From Chryseolinea serpens (GTDB taxonomy: Bacteria; Bacteroidota; Bacteroidia; Cytophagales; Cyclobacteriaceae): a stretch of DNA of 64,000 nucleotides. The position numbers and the translations under genes are program-made. Shown one piece after another: positions 19,301-27,649 of the stretch (within the stretch, counting starts at the first letter, position 1; each line of letters begins with the position of its first letter). A model generated the notes under the pieces. It was not told the DNA's origin. It ran no database searches and was given only the letters and a program-made list of their open reading frames with translations. The stretch spans positions 1,488,001 to 1,552,000 of the forward strand of contig NZ_FQWQ01000001.1 of the NCBI RefSeq assembly GCF_900129725.1, written 5' to 3'.

Positions 19301-19721
19301 GGTCGTCCGTCCAGACATAGTAGTCGCGGTGGGGTGAGCCCTTCGGAGCGAGGCGCGCGCGTTGGAACCACGGGTGGTGGTCGCTGGTGTGGTTGATGAC
19401 CAGTTCGGTGATCACTTTCAGGTCGCGGTCGTGCGCCTCTTTCAGGAAGAGCTTGAATTGGTCCAGGTCGCCATAGGCGGGATTGATGCTGTAGTAGTCG
19501 GCGATGTCATAGCCATCGTCTTTCAGCGGCGAAGGATAAAACGGAAGCACCCAGATGGCAGTGACGCCGAGGTCTTTGAGGTAGTCGAGTTTTTCCAGCA
19601 GGCCGCCGAAGTCGCCAATGCCGTCGCCGTTGGTGTCGCGAAAAGCTTTGATGTGCAGTTCATAGATGATCGCATCTTTATACCAATGAATATTTTTGTC
19701 GCTTTCCTTCTTCTCTTCCAT
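16362..19721 (-). CDS. treS: Trehalose synthase / maltokinase fusion (TreS-Mak)
   Basis: A 1119-residue bifunctional enzyme. Residues 10-560 are a GH13 maltose alpha-D-glucosyltransferase that interconverts maltose and trehalose: the nucleophile Asp209 lies in GFRLDAV, the acid/base Glu251 in LLLAEANM, and Asp317 in LRNHDE. Residues 600-1119 form a maltokinase that makes maltose 1-phosphate; the kinase-like motifs HGDYHLGQV and ITDFEGEPARS are visible near the C-terminus. Together they feed the GlgE pathway or trehalose turnover. The fused form is common in bacteria. It starts 18 nt after the lipid kinase gene, so the two probably form an operon. No glgE or glgB is in the window. Confidence 0.95.
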   Translation of the reverse strand: MEEKKESDKNIHWYKDAIIYELHIKAFRDTNGDGIGDFGGLLEKLDYLKDLGVTAIWVLPFYPSPLKDDGYDIADYYSINPAYGDLDQFKLFLKEAHDRDLKVITELVINHTSDHHPWFQRARLAPKGSPHRDYYVWTDDPTQYKDVRIIFQDFEVSNWTWDPAAQQFYWHRFFYHQPDLNYDNPRVQEEVFRIIDYWCGMGVDGFRLDAVPYLFEREGTNGENLEETHDFLKKLRAHVDEYYPGTLLLAEANMWPEDSASYFGDGDECQMNYHFPLMPRMFMALQTEDRYPITDIFEQTPAIPDNCQWAIFLRNHDELTLEMVTDEERDYMYRVYVKDPKARINLGIRHRLAPLMANNRSKIELLNYLLFSLPGTPVIYYGDEIGMGDNFYLGDRDGVRTPMQWSSGRNAGFSETNPHQLYLPVILDPDYHYESVNVEIQSKNTSSLLWWMKRLINKRKQYKAFSHGDLKFIHCENPKILAFVRQHQEEVILVIVNLSRYIQPAELDLQDFRGYVPKEIFSNNKFPSIKDDGNYFFTMGAHSCLWYALELAHPNIDRKVTLPHVKVKAWADLTHRPMQEYLSEKVLPDYILKMRWFGGKARVVENFRIVNQAPVPLKDHGIVVWLIEVTYQSGLAELYQLPVAFGRGALAAKLKDGCPQSIICTLTVHGEEGILYDAIYGLEWQEVIFKNLAASHSLSWKEGALRFTGNDALHRYASTLNQLKPRVLGVEQSNTSIIYDNRFFLKLYRKVDRAINPDVEISQYLGDKVNFRNVPAFVGKIEWRIGKETIVLAMMQEMVESNSDAWAYMLDRLDDFNEKVLTESEGTFLPPLEGSLYNPVSYEEVPKEMQQFIDASLAERVRLLGKRTAEMHLALAHETSDPDFKPEPYSLHYQRSLFSGLQTLVRATFQSQQRHLATLAPEVRQQAEAVLARKSEIMQTFRNIYKKKIDVMKIRIHGDYHLGQVLFTGRDFVITDFEGEPARSFGERRLKRSPLRDVAGMIRSFHYAAYGSLFLDNQIRKEDHALLIPYVEQWYHYISGFFMKAYREAVDGAPFMPANPEDLKTLMTTFLLEKAIYELNYEMNNRPDWLIIPLQGIQEILHDADENRVPAEEPVEADY

Positions 19722-19739
19722 AATGTTGGTGTTTAGCGT

Positions 19740-20648
19740 TCACTTTCCTTTTTCCGGTCCATATTCCTCTCCCGCCAAAAAAGACAGTCCACCCGGTTGA
19801 AGGGTGATGTCTATTTCGGTCGGCTCGTCCAGCGTAATGAAGGTGTCATCCACGTGGACGCGTTTTCCCTCCCATAATATTTTCAGTCGTTTTGCTTTGA
19901 GTATGCTGAAGAACACGGGCTCCTCCACGCCCCGGATCTTGCGTTGGAGGTATTCGGCAAACTGATCGCGCTGCGATTCCGCGATGAGCACCACCTCAAA
20001 TTCCCCGTCGCCGGGATTGGCATATGGCACCAGCCTGAGGTTGGGGCCGATCGAGCTGATGTTCATGACTTCCACGAGGATGTAGGTGCCCGTGTAGCGC
20101 GCGTCGTCGATTTCGATGGTGCAAGGTCTTGCTTTGTAGGTGAGCACGATTTCGCGAAGCAACTCCAGGGCTGCACGCATGTTCTCTTCCGGGGTGCCGT
20201 TGTTTTTCTTTTGACTGTGAATCTCGTCCATCAACTTTGGAAACACGCCAAAGCCCAGGCCTTCCAGGAAAAAGGTTTGCTTTTTCAGACCTTCCAGCTT
20301 CCCCACGTCAAAAGAAACCGATTTGCTGTCTTTCCAGTGGCGGATGATGTTTCGATAGCCGCCCTTGATGGCGAGGGTTTGCGCAATGTTGTTGGCCGTG
20401 CCCATGGGCAGGATGGCCAAAGGCAAGCGGCTGCCCAGGAGATAGGTGGCCGTTTTGCGGACGGTGCCGTCGCCGCCGGCAATAACCACCAGGTCCACCT
20501 CCTTGGTGAATTTCTTGCCCTCCTCCAGCTCTGGTGTGGAAGAATAGCTACAGTCGTAGCCTTCCTCTTTCAAGAGCGCAACGATCTCGGTCATCGTATT
20601 TTCTCCTTCTCCGGCTTTTGGGTTGTGTATCAGCTCAACGAATTTCAT
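19740..20648 (-). CDS. Diacylglycerol/lipid kinase family protein (YegS/DagK-like)
   Basis: A 302-residue cytosolic enzyme of the DAGK_cat family. The ATG at 20648 starts MKFVELIHNPKAGEGEN, the usual N-terminus with the nucleotide-binding NPKAG; upstream in-frame ATGs would overlap surE. The nucleotide motif GGDGTV is at residues 58-63 and the second motif LPMGTANNIAQTL follows near 80. Family members phosphorylate lipid hydroxyls with ATP; the lipid is not predictable. The C-terminal beta-sandwich (LVEVMNISSIGPNLRLVP) is complete. It lies 18 nt upstream of treS on the same strand and is divergent from surE across 89 nt. Confidence 0.85.
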   Translation of the reverse strand: MKFVELIHNPKAGEGENTMTEIVALLKEEGYDCSYSSTPELEEGKKFTKEVDLVVIAGGDGTVRKTATYLLGSRLPLAILPMGTANNIAQTLAIKGGYRNIIRHWKDSKSVSFDVGKLEGLKKQTFFLEGLGFGVFPKLMDEIHSQKKNNGTPEENMRAALELLREIVLTYKARPCTIEIDDARYTGTYILVEVMNISSIGPNLRLVPYANPGDGEFEVVLIAESQRDQFAEYLQRKIRGVEEPVFFSILKAKRLKILWEGKRVHVDDTFITLDEPTEIDITLQPGGLSFLAGEEYGPEKGK

Positions 20649-20737
20649 GTATGAGGTTTGTTTGTCGAATTGTGGGAAGATAATTGCATGCCAATAGCGG
20701 TGTGGAGATGGTTTCACACAAAAAATGATCACGTCAA

Positions 20738-21475
20738 ATGCGCATTCTGGTAACAAACGACGACGGCATTTACAGTCCCGGCATTGCGGCGCTGGCGCGG
20801 ATCGCTGCGCGTTTTGGCGAGGTTAGGGTGGTCGCTCCGGATGTGGAGCAGTCGTCCATGGGGCATGCCATTACAGCCTCGCGTCCGCTGTTTTATAAAA
20901 AGTCGCCCGTGAATTTCGAGGGGCTGGAGGCCTATCGCGTGAATGGAACGCCCGCCGATTGTGTGGCGCTGGGCTCGCACTTATGGGCTCAAACCGATGT
21001 GGTGCTGTCGGGTATCAACATGGGGCTGAACCTGGGCAATTCCATGTGGCATTCGGGCACCCTGGCCGGCGCAAAACAGGCGGCCCTGCTCGGTATGAAA
21101 GGTATTGCACTGAGCACGCCCGTCGGCAAGACCGAACCCGATTTCAAAGCCCTGGAGCCATATGTCGAGAAAGTTCTGGGTCTGCTGCTGGAGAACGCCA
21201 ACCTAACCCTGGCGAACGTGAACTTTCCCCCCAACCCAACCGGCATTCAATGGACACGCCAGGCCGTGCAACAATACGACGGCAAGATCGTGCCCGGCAC
21301 CGACCCGATGGGCCGCAAACATTATTGGTTCACCGTGGTGCCCTTGGAAGACGCCGAAGAAGGCACCGACCGCTGGGCGATAGACAAAGGGTTGGTCTCC
21401 ATCACACCCCTGCGGCTCGACCTCACGAACGAAAAAGAGTTGATGGCCGTCCTGCAGAAGACGCCGGTGCAATAG
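20738..21475 (+). CDS. surE: 5'/3'-nucleotidase SurE
   Basis: Metal-dependent nucleoside monophosphatase (survival protein E), cytoplasmic, 245 residues, usual length. It starts MRILVTNDDGIYSPG with the paired metal ligands Asp8-Asp9; the conserved Ser39/Ser40 occurs in DVEQSSMGHAIT and the Asn ligand in SGINMGLNLG; the motif YSGTVGAA-like region appears as HSGTLAGAKQAALLG. In Bacteroidota SurE acts on 5'- and 3'-nucleotides. It is transcribed divergently from the lipid kinase gene and followed by a 22-bp inverted repeat. Confidence 0.95.
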   Translation: MRILVTNDDGIYSPGIAALARIAARFGEVRVVAPDVEQSSMGHAITASRPLFYKKSPVNFEGLEAYRVNGTPADCVALGSHLWAQTDVVLSGINMGLNLGNSMWHSGTLAGAKQAALLGMKGIALSTPVGKTEPDFKALEPYVEKVLGLLLENANLTLANVNFPPNPTGIQWTRQAVQQYDGKIVPGTDPMGRKHYWFTVVPLEDAEEGTDRWAIDKGLVSITPLRLDLTNEKELMAVLQKTPVQ

Positions 21476-21501
21476 CTTCCTTCCATTCCGTCGCCCCTGG
21501 A

Positions 21502-21523
21502 TTGTGGAGATTATTCTCCACAA
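21502..21523. repeat. Perfect inverted repeat after surE
   Basis: TTGTGGAGA (21502-21510) and TCTCCACAA (21515-21523) with a 4-nt loop TTAT. It lies 26 nt past the surE stop. No T-tract follows, so it may be an RNA-stability hairpin or an operator instead of a terminator. Confidence 0.5.
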
Positions 21524-21658
21524 ATCAACAGATTGCTTATTTGATCTACGACCGTTTGCATAAACACGTCTCTGATGTGTCGTATTCAATGTTTTAATAC
21601 CGGCATTTTTTTTTGCGGGGTAAGGCAAAGGAAATGTGAAACTTAAAAAAATAACGCC

Positions 21659-22036
21659 ATGAAAAAGCTAATGTTTTTGGGAGCAGGATTGCTCCTGGCG
21701 TCCGCCATCACCTACGCCCAGGTGGACACGACCAGCACGCCACAACGCAGTACGCCCCAGCAAAGCACGCCACAAGTAGCGCCTCCGCAACCGGAAAGTC
21801 AGAACGCTGTGGATCCGTCAACCAGCAAAATCGATACAAAGAACATGATCCACCTGGAGGCCTCCGAAGTCCCCGCTTCGCTGAAGCGTACTTTGCAAGG
21901 GCCGGAATATGAAGGTTGGGAAAGCGGAATGCTTTATAAAGACAAGAGCAACAACCATTACATCCTTCAAATCCAAAACGGTGGAAAAATGAGAACCTAC
22001 CATTTCGGTTCCGATGGCAAACCGACCCGAAATTGA
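21659..22036 (+). CDS. Small exported protein with Gln/Pro/Thr-rich linker
   Basis: A 125-residue protein with a signal peptide (MKKLMFLGAGLLLASAITYA, cleavage before QVD), a low-complexity spacer of about 30 residues rich in T, P, Q and S, and a C-terminal domain of about 60 residues (VPASLKRTLQGPEYEGW, YILQIQNGGKMRTYHF) that resembles the small PepSY-like/BLIP-like fold of other Bacteroidota exported proteins. No function is assignable. It is encoded alone. Confidence 0.7.
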   Translation: MKKLMFLGAGLLLASAITYAQVDTTSTPQRSTPQQSTPQVAPPQPESQNAVDPSTSKIDTKNMIHLEASEVPASLKRTLQGPEYEGWESGMLYKDKSNNHYILQIQNGGKMRTYHFGSDGKPTRN

Positions 22037-22196
22037 TCTCAAATCTTTTATGAAAAAGATTTCGTAACGTCAATTCCCGGTGAGAGGGTTTAGATATTAG
22101 TTGGAACCGTTCACCGCCGAATGGAAAGTTGTTTGAGGGTCTTTCCAGACGAGATGTCTGCAGCGAGATTTTCGAACAACTTTTTTTGTGTTTTGC

Positions 22197-22778
22197 TCAG
22201 GGTCTCCGTTTATAAATTCCGGTCAGTGGTAGTGTTTCCCATCCTTTCGTGGAGTAGAAGTCAGCCTTGAATTGCATCGAGAGGGTGTCTTCGGAAATTA
22301 GGCGGCCGCCTATTATTTCGCCATTCCCGAGATTTCCCTGGATAGATATCTGGCCGGTTGTTTCGTCGTATCGGTATCTTGCCAGTAAATTTGTGAAGCC
22401 GTATTTCACATCCAGAAAATTGCCGGATTCGTCTTTAAAAACGTTGGTGAAGGGAATCCACAGATCAATCTCTTGATCATAAAAAACAGGGTCTCGATCA
22501 TGAATTTCAGTTTTGAATTCTACATAGTAACGGGACGCTCTGCCGGCTTCCTGCGTCTCTGTAAGCAAATCAACGTTTAGGCTGCCATCACGATCCAAAT
22601 CGACGGGGTAGTCGGAGGTAATACGGACAACGTCATATGTTCCATCAAGCTTTGTGGATGGAGGAACCTCCGCAGGATTAACATCTTTGTCCTGACATGC
22701 TATACAAATGGCGATGATCCCTAAAAACAATAAAAAATTTCCTGTTAATTTTCTCATACGTTTCAAATGTATTATCAT
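22197..22778 (-). CDS. Lipoprotein of unknown function
   Basis: A 193-residue lipoprotein; the signal runs from MRKLTGNFLLFLGIIAICIAC, and the mature protein is a beta-rich domain (LDGTYDVVRITSDYPVDLDRDGS...QISIQGNLGNGEIIGGRL) like lipocalin-type sheet proteins found downstream of larger lipoproteins. The ATG at 22778 overlaps the stop of the upstream gene as TGATG, indicating translational coupling; a GTG at 22781 or ATG at 22757 are alternatives. Function unknown; probably works with the 502-residue lipoprotein. Confidence 0.7.
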   Translation of the reverse strand: MIIHLKRMRKLTGNFLLFLGIIAICIACQDKDVNPAEVPPSTKLDGTYDVVRITSDYPVDLDRDGSLNVDLLTETQEAGRASRYYVEFKTEIHDRDPVFYDQEIDLWIPFTNVFKDESGNFLDVKYGFTNLLARYRYDETTGQISIQGNLGNGEIIGGRLISEDTLSMQFKADFYSTKGWETLPLTGIYKRRP

Positions 22779-24286
22779 CACTGAACAACTCTAGGCTCAA
22801 TGCTTATTGAGAAAATATCGTTATAGTACTCGCGCGTAGCATAATACGGCAACACCAACAAATTTTGAGTTTGTCCTATTAAAACTTTATCTGCAAAATT
22901 TACAGTGGCCTGCCCAAGCTCGTCGCTCTCTTTTGTTGTGCTGGTCTCTATTGTGTTAGTAATTGTTCTTCTCATACTACCTCCAAACTTTAACCCAATT
23001 TTTAGGATCGTCGCCTGGACATCAAAATTGGTTGCGAATTCAACCGTTTCCATTCTCGAATACTTGATGACTTCTGTATTATCAACCTCTTCGACATCAA
23101 TTCTAAACGTTGCTGCATAAGCGTAAAGGTCCCAATTTACCAATGGCATATTGGTTAACACCAGCTTTGCCGTTACGGATCCAATTGAATAATATGTATA
23201 TCGAAACGGCCAAATCCCTCTTTTGCTTGTCTTATAAACTACATCAAACAAATCCTGACCATAGGGTAGAAACTTGCTTTTTATTTCGTTACCGACTCCA
23301 TTTTGGGCTTGAATCACGGCTGTACACCTGATCTCAAAAAAACCATCTGTCCAACCCGAAGATCTTTTGCCCGACTTAATCTCAGGATCTCCGGTCTGCT
23401 CCGATATTTTATAGTAGACTAGAAGTGCATCACCAGTAAATAAAAAAGAAGTGATGTATTCTTTAAAATCATAGGAAAATTGTCCGTTGGGATGAGTCGG
23501 TGTTATGCCGTAATAAATATAGTCCCGCTGCCAGCCATCGGCATGTCCGTAAATATTGAATGCCTCCTTCAGTTTCTGATGAGGCTTGGTAAGGCGCTGC
23601 TCACCGGCCTCCTTGGGTGACGGCTTTGGTAGATAGCGATCAAAAACATCATCTACAAATCTGTAAGAAAGACCATTTGGCGCTTTTAGTATTCGCGTCG
23701 TCTGCATGTCCTGATATCCGGATTGCTTTTCCGTAATCAGCCGCTCATTATTTTTAACAACGATGACCGGATATCCCGGAATAAGGTCAGGCTCAAGGAT
23801 CATTTGCTCTCCGGTAGCTTTCACAATAGGGATTTCATTTGTCCCTCGCAACCGGATGGCTACGTCAGGGATCTGGCTTTCAACATCCCAGGCTTCTGCC
23901 GAAAAGGTGCCTTCCGGTAAAATGGGCACAAAAATGGTCAACAGTGGAAGCCTGTCTTCTATCTTTACCAGATCACCTTCCGAAGAAAAATAAGGCAGTA
24001 AGTTTTCTCGAAAGGTGCGATTGTTGCCCAACTTGGTGTCTTTCACCAACTGATAGACAACATCATAGTCTTCATCCATCATCTTTTGCGCTTCCGTTTT
24101 CAGAAAGCGCCTCACAGCAGGTTCCGAGGCCACGGCTTTGGCCAGCGATCTCGCAAACATTACTTTGAGATCGCCATCAGCATCCGATCGGGCGAGGTCC
24201 GAAGGTTGTGTTTCATGGGGATCACATGAAGCCAGTAGAACTGCTGTGACCAGTGTGAAAGCAAAAATCTTTACCATGCTTTTCAT
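22778..24286 (-). CDS. Large lipoprotein of unknown function
   Basis: A 502-residue lipoprotein with the signal MKSMVKIFAFTLVTAVLLASC (Cys21). The N-terminal 120 residues are helical and acidic (ARSLAKAVASEPAVRRFLKTEAQKMMDEDYD); the rest is beta-rich. A C-terminal stretch GGSMRRTITNTIETSTTKESDELGQATVNF looks like an amphipathic beta-hairpin, as in pore-forming or surface-binding proteins, but this is only a resemblance. It shares an overlapping junction with the next gene (22197-22778). A perfect dyad and a small HTH gene lie directly upstream, suggesting regulation. Confidence 0.7.
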   Translation of the reverse strand: MKSMVKIFAFTLVTAVLLASCDPHETQPSDLARSDADGDLKVMFARSLAKAVASEPAVRRFLKTEAQKMMDEDYDVVYQLVKDTKLGNNRTFRENLLPYFSSEGDLVKIEDRLPLLTIFVPILPEGTFSAEAWDVESQIPDVAIRLRGTNEIPIVKATGEQMILEPDLIPGYPVIVVKNNERLITEKQSGYQDMQTTRILKAPNGLSYRFVDDVFDRYLPKPSPKEAGEQRLTKPHQKLKEAFNIYGHADGWQRDYIYYGITPTHPNGQFSYDFKEYITSFLFTGDALLVYYKISEQTGDPEIKSGKRSSGWTDGFFEIRCTAVIQAQNGVGNEIKSKFLPYGQDLFDVVYKTSKRGIWPFRYTYYSIGSVTAKLVLTNMPLVNWDLYAYAATFRIDVEEVDNTEVIKYSRMETVEFATNFDVQATILKIGLKFGGSMRRTITNTIETSTTKESDELGQATVNFADKVLIGQTQNLLVLPYYATREYYNDIFSISIEPRVVQ

Positions 24287-24356
24287 AATACTTTTGGGGG
24301 TTAAGGATTAATGAAATGCTGGAAGGTCATCAGCTGTACAATAGTAGGTTCCCGCG

Positions 24357-24373
24357 CGGACAAAACTTGTCCG
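24357..24373. promoter_or_regulatory. Perfect dyad abutting the HTH gene (possible operator)
   Basis: CGGACAA (24357-24363) and TTGTCCG (24367-24373) with a 3-nt centre. It begins immediately after the HTH stop codon and lies about 70 nt upstream of the lipoprotein ATG, on the leader of that gene. No T-tract follows in either direction, which favours an operator or leader hairpin over a terminator. Confidence 0.45.
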
Positions 24374-24577
24374 TCACGATTTAAGGCAGGAATATTTTTG
24401 ATTTTTTGCGTCGTATTTGATCACAAAGCCTTTATCGCGCAGGACATTGATCATCCGGCGAACGGTTCGTTCAGAACACTCAAACTTCTTTCCTAGGATA
24501 TGAGGGGAGGGAATTTTGTCTTTCCTGGCCAGATCGATCAGATATTCCAGCCTGGTAGCATAAGTAATGAAATCCAT
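24374..24577 (-). CDS. Small winged-helix (HTH) DNA-binding protein
   Basis: Only 67 residues, almost all one helix-turn-helix domain: ATRLEYLIDLARKDKIPSP (helix 1), LGKKFECSERTVRRMINVLRDKG (helix-turn-recognition helix) and a short wing FVIKYDAKNQKYSC. This pattern matches HTH_11/DeoR-type N-terminal domains in Bacteroidota. There is no effector domain, so it either acts constitutively or as a partner. It precedes the lipoprotein pair on the same strand and sits beside a perfect dyad. Confidence 0.75.
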   Translation of the reverse strand: MDFITYATRLEYLIDLARKDKIPSPHILGKKFECSERTVRRMINVLRDKGFVIKYDAKNQKYSCLKS

Positions 24578-24955
24578 AAGTGTTGTTTTAATCCCGGCTG
24601 AAGATTCAGTTTAAAAATCTGATCACTTCCCGTAGCAAACCGCTACCGGAAATCAGAGGATCAAAAACTATCCATATGGATATAAGCGAAGATCATTAAA
24701 TTCTTTATCAACCACAACGCCTGATTTTCCCCGCGAAAAGGACGGGATTTCGGGCCACCCTCTGACGCATCCTCAACCACATTTCGTGGCCGCTGGACAA
24801 CAGACTTCCTGACCTGTTTCTATTTCGGTTACGATTTACACACCCATTGAGGCCCTGAAGCCAGAAAACGAGCCGATAGCCCCTGGAATTCCTTTCTGGA
24901 GGATCAGGCCATTAAGGCAACATTTGTTACCTTAGCGTTCCCTAAAAACAATCGA
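24578..24955. other. Divergent intergenic region, nothing recognised
   Basis: About 378 nt between the HTH gene (minus) and fabH (plus). I find no ORF, tRNA or strong hairpin, and no convincing TTTG/TAnnTTTG pair. Confidence 0.4.
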
Positions 24956-25957
24956 ATGCGCTATTCCAAAATAGTCGGCCTCGGCCACCATGTCCCCGAA
25001 ACCGTCATCACCAACCAATACCTTTCCACCGTTATGGACACCAACAACGAGTGGATCATTGAGCGCACGGGGATCCAGGAACGCCGGTGGATGGATCCCG
25101 CCAAGGACACCGTTGCCAACATGGCCGCCAAGGCCACCCGCATGGCCCTGACGCGCGCAAAACTCACCGAAAAGGATATCGACTTCATCGTCTTCGCCAC
25201 CATCACCCCTGACTATTTCTTCCCCGGCAGCGGCGTGCTGCTGCAACGCGAGCTGGGTCTCGACGGTCGTATCGGCGCCCTCGACATACGTAACGCCTGC
25301 TCGGGATTCATCTATGCCCTTTCGGTAGCCGACCAGTTTATCAAGAGCGGCATGTACAAGACCATCCTGGTGATCGGAGCCGAAATTCAATCCACGGCCC
25401 TGGACATCACCACGCGTGGACGCAACACGGCCGTGATCTTTGGCGACGGCGCCGGGGCGGCCATCCTGCAACCATCCGACAAGCCCGGCATCCTTTCCAC
25501 CCACCTCCACAGCGACGGCAACTTTGCCGAGGAGCTGTATGTGAAAGACCCTGGCAGCAGCCGTCCCCACGCGGAGCGGCAGCCCGACCAGATCACCGAC
25601 ACGTCGACGTTCAAGGTGGTGATGAATGGCAACCAGGTGTTCAAACACGCCGTGGTGCGCTTCATGGAAGTGATCAACGAGGCCCTGGACGCCAACCACC
25701 TCAAAAAGGAAGATATCAACCTGCTGGTGCCCCACCAGGCTAACTTACGCATCAGCCAATACATACAGGAAAAGCTGGCCCTGACCGACAGCCAGGTGTA
25801 TAACAACATTATGCGCTACGGCAACACCACGGCCGCCTCCATACCCATTGCCATGAGCGAGGCCTGGGCCGAAGGGAAAATCAAGGAAAATGACTTAATT
25901 TGTTTAGCTGCTTTTGGCAGCGGTTTCACCTGGGCTTCTGCGTTGCTCCGGTGGTGA
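24956..25957 (+). CDS. fabH: Beta-ketoacyl-ACP synthase III
   Basis: Condensing enzyme that starts fatty acid synthesis from acetyl-CoA (or branched acyl-CoA) and malonyl-ACP. 333 residues, standard length. The catalytic Cys115 lies in IRNACSGF, the His in LLVPHQANLRI, and the Asn in RYGNTTAASIP; the C-terminal LAAFGSGFTWASALLRW is typical. The N-terminus MRYSKIVGLGHHVPE has the expected start. Many Bacteroidota have more than one FabH; this copy is not in a plsX-fabH operon, so it may be an additional one. The small gene at 26010 follows 52 nt downstream. Confidence 0.93.
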   Translation: MRYSKIVGLGHHVPETVITNQYLSTVMDTNNEWIIERTGIQERRWMDPAKDTVANMAAKATRMALTRAKLTEKDIDFIVFATITPDYFFPGSGVLLQRELGLDGRIGALDIRNACSGFIYALSVADQFIKSGMYKTILVIGAEIQSTALDITTRGRNTAVIFGDGAGAAILQPSDKPGILSTHLHSDGNFAEELYVKDPGSSRPHAERQPDQITDTSTFKVVMNGNQVFKHAVVRFMEVINEALDANHLKKEDINLLVPHQANLRISQYIQEKLALTDSQVYNNIMRYGNTTAASIPIAMSEAWAEGKIKENDLICLAAFGSGFTWASALLRW

Positions 25958-26009
25958 TGATTCCCTTACTGAACCAGGTTTTGACCTAAAACTACCCGAT
26001 TTAAAAATC

Positions 26010-26234
26010 ATGAAGACCACCTCCTACAACCCCAGCCCGCTTGAAGTGGATTTTGCCAATGCACTCCACAGTCTTCAAAAGGAGCTGGAGAAACACCTCC
26101 AAGACAACCAGGTGATCCACGTGGAGAGCAACATCCGCCGCGACAATCCGATGGTGAAATTCAGCCTGCTGGACAAGGATGGCGATCCACACGAAGTGGT
26201 GGTCCGCATCATTCAGATACCGGATAAATTCTGA
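26010..26234 (+). CDS. Small conserved-looking protein of unknown function
   Basis: A 74-residue cytosolic protein. I take the ATG at 26010 (MKTTSYNPSPLEVDF); an upstream in-frame ATG would run through the fabH end. The content is helical (ANALHSLQKELEKHL) followed by three beta-strands (VIHVESNIRRDNPMVKFSLL, HEVVVRIIQIPDKF). Its position 52 nt after fabH suggests cotranscription. I do not recognise a family. Confidence 0.65.
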   Translation: MKTTSYNPSPLEVDFANALHSLQKELEKHLQDNQVIHVESNIRRDNPMVKFSLLDKDGDPHEVVVRIIQIPDKF

Positions 26235-26333
26235 TCCGCGCATTCATCCGGTTGCGCTACCGGTTCAATTGGATTTTTTCCTTACATTTCATTTGAAGTC
26301 CGAATCCTAATCTTTCCCTAAGACCGCACGTAC

Positions 26334-27647
26334 ATGTCCATACTGATCATCCTGTTTTGCATTGCGCTCCTGGTTCTTTTTATCACTCGTCTCAAGCTTA
26401 ACGCATTCCTCGCCTTTCTGCTGATCGCGATCCTGGCGGGATTGCTGCTGGGGATCGAACCGGCAAAGATCACTGGGTCCATTCAGAAAGGGATGGGCGA
26501 CATGCTGGGCTCCCTCATCATCGTGGTGGCGTGTGGCGCCATGCTGGGCAAACTCACGGCCGACAGCGGCGCGGCCCAACAAATCGCCACCGGGCTCATG
26601 AAACTTTTTGGTGAGCGCTACATTCAGTGGGCCCTCATGATCACCGGATTCATCATCGGCATCCCGCTGTTTTACAACGTCGGTTTTGTGTTGGTGATCC
26701 CGTTGATTTTTTCCGTCGCCGAAAAATTCAAGCTGCCCGCTGTATACACCGGGGTGCCCATGTTGGCCGCCCTGTCGGTGACCCACGGCTTCCTGCCGCC
26801 TCACCCCTCACCTGCAGCACTGGTGGGCGCATTTCACGCCGACATGGGGAAGACGTTGATGTATGGCGTGCTCATCGCCATCCCCACCGTGATCCTGGCC
26901 GGCCCTTTGTTTTCGAAAGCATTAAAAAATATCCACGCGCCCATGTTGCGCACCTTCAAGTCGGAACCCTTACCCGAAGATCAGTTGCCCAGCCTGGGCG
27001 TTAGCATTTTCTCTTCCTTGCTTCCCGTTCTTCTGCTCGGACTCACCACCTTTGCCAGTGGCGCCGTGCCTGAAGGCGGCCCCTTGAAAGCCGTGATGGC
27101 ATTCCTGAGCGATCCTGCCATTGTCATGATCCTTTCCCTGGCCGTGGCCACCTACACGCTGGGGCTGCGCATGCACATGTCGATGAAACGCATCATGGAT
27201 ATCTATGGCGAATCGATAAAAGACATCGCCATGCTGCTCCTCATCATGGGCGGCGCAGGCTCCCTGAAACAAATCCTCATCGACAGCGGCGTCAGCCAGG
27301 AGATTGGAGACTTACTAAACGGCATAGATGTCCACCCACTTGTTCTGGGATGGGCTATGGCGTGCCTCATTCGCGTGTGCGTAGGTTCAGCAACAGTAGC
27401 CGGACTCACGGCCGTGGGCATCATCATGCCCGTCATGAGCCGACCGGATGTCAACCCCGAACTGATGGTGCTCTCGATTGGAGCCGGTAGTCTCATGTTC
27501 TCGCACGTGAACGACGCAGGTTTTTGGCTCTTCAAAGAGTATTTCGGGCTCAGCATCCGCGACACGATAAAATCATGGTCGATCATGGAAACGATTGTAG
27601 CCGTCGCGGGATTGATTGGGGTGATGATTTTGAATGCGCTCATTTGA
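26334..27647 (+). CDS. GntP-family gluconate:H+ symporter
   Basis: Inner-membrane transporter of 437 residues with about 12 hydrophobic segments. Motifs typical of GntP: GSLIIVVACGAMLGKLTADS near residue 62, PLFYNVGFVLVIPL, GFLPPHPSPAAL and a C-terminal FSHVNDAGFWLFKEYF. Family members take up gluconate, idonate, D-serine (DsdX) or related hydroxy acids. Here the next three genes are an apparent D-amino-acid or hydroxy-amino-acid set, so a DsdX-like substrate is possible, but this is inference. It is separated from them by a 377-nt gap holding a heptad array. Confidence 0.9.
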   Translation: MSILIILFCIALLVLFITRLKLNAFLAFLLIAILAGLLLGIEPAKITGSIQKGMGDMLGSLIIVVACGAMLGKLTADSGAAQQIATGLMKLFGERYIQWALMITGFIIGIPLFYNVGFVLVIPLIFSVAEKFKLPAVYTGVPMLAALSVTHGFLPPHPSPAALVGAFHADMGKTLMYGVLIAIPTVILAGPLFSKALKNIHAPMLRTFKSEPLPEDQLPSLGVSIFSSLLPVLLLGLTTFASGAVPEGGPLKAVMAFLSDPAIVMILSLAVATYTLGLRMHMSMKRIMDIYGESIKDIAMLLLIMGGAGSLKQILIDSGVSQEIGDLLNGIDVHPLVLGWAMACLIRVCVGSATVAGLTAVGIIMPVMSRPDVNPELMVLSIGAGSLMFSHVNDAGFWLFKEYFGLSIRDTIKSWSIMETIVAVAGLIGVMILNALI

Positions 27648-27649
27648 AT

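Noticed and set aside
19740-20756. Longer N-terminus of the lipid kinase
   Set aside because: The upstream 36 codons overlap surE on the other strand and lack the family start; the ATG at 20648 gives the conserved MKFVELIHNPKAG.
21502-21523. Rho-independent terminator for surE
   Set aside because: The stem is perfect but no T-tract follows in the surE direction; listed only as an inverted repeat.
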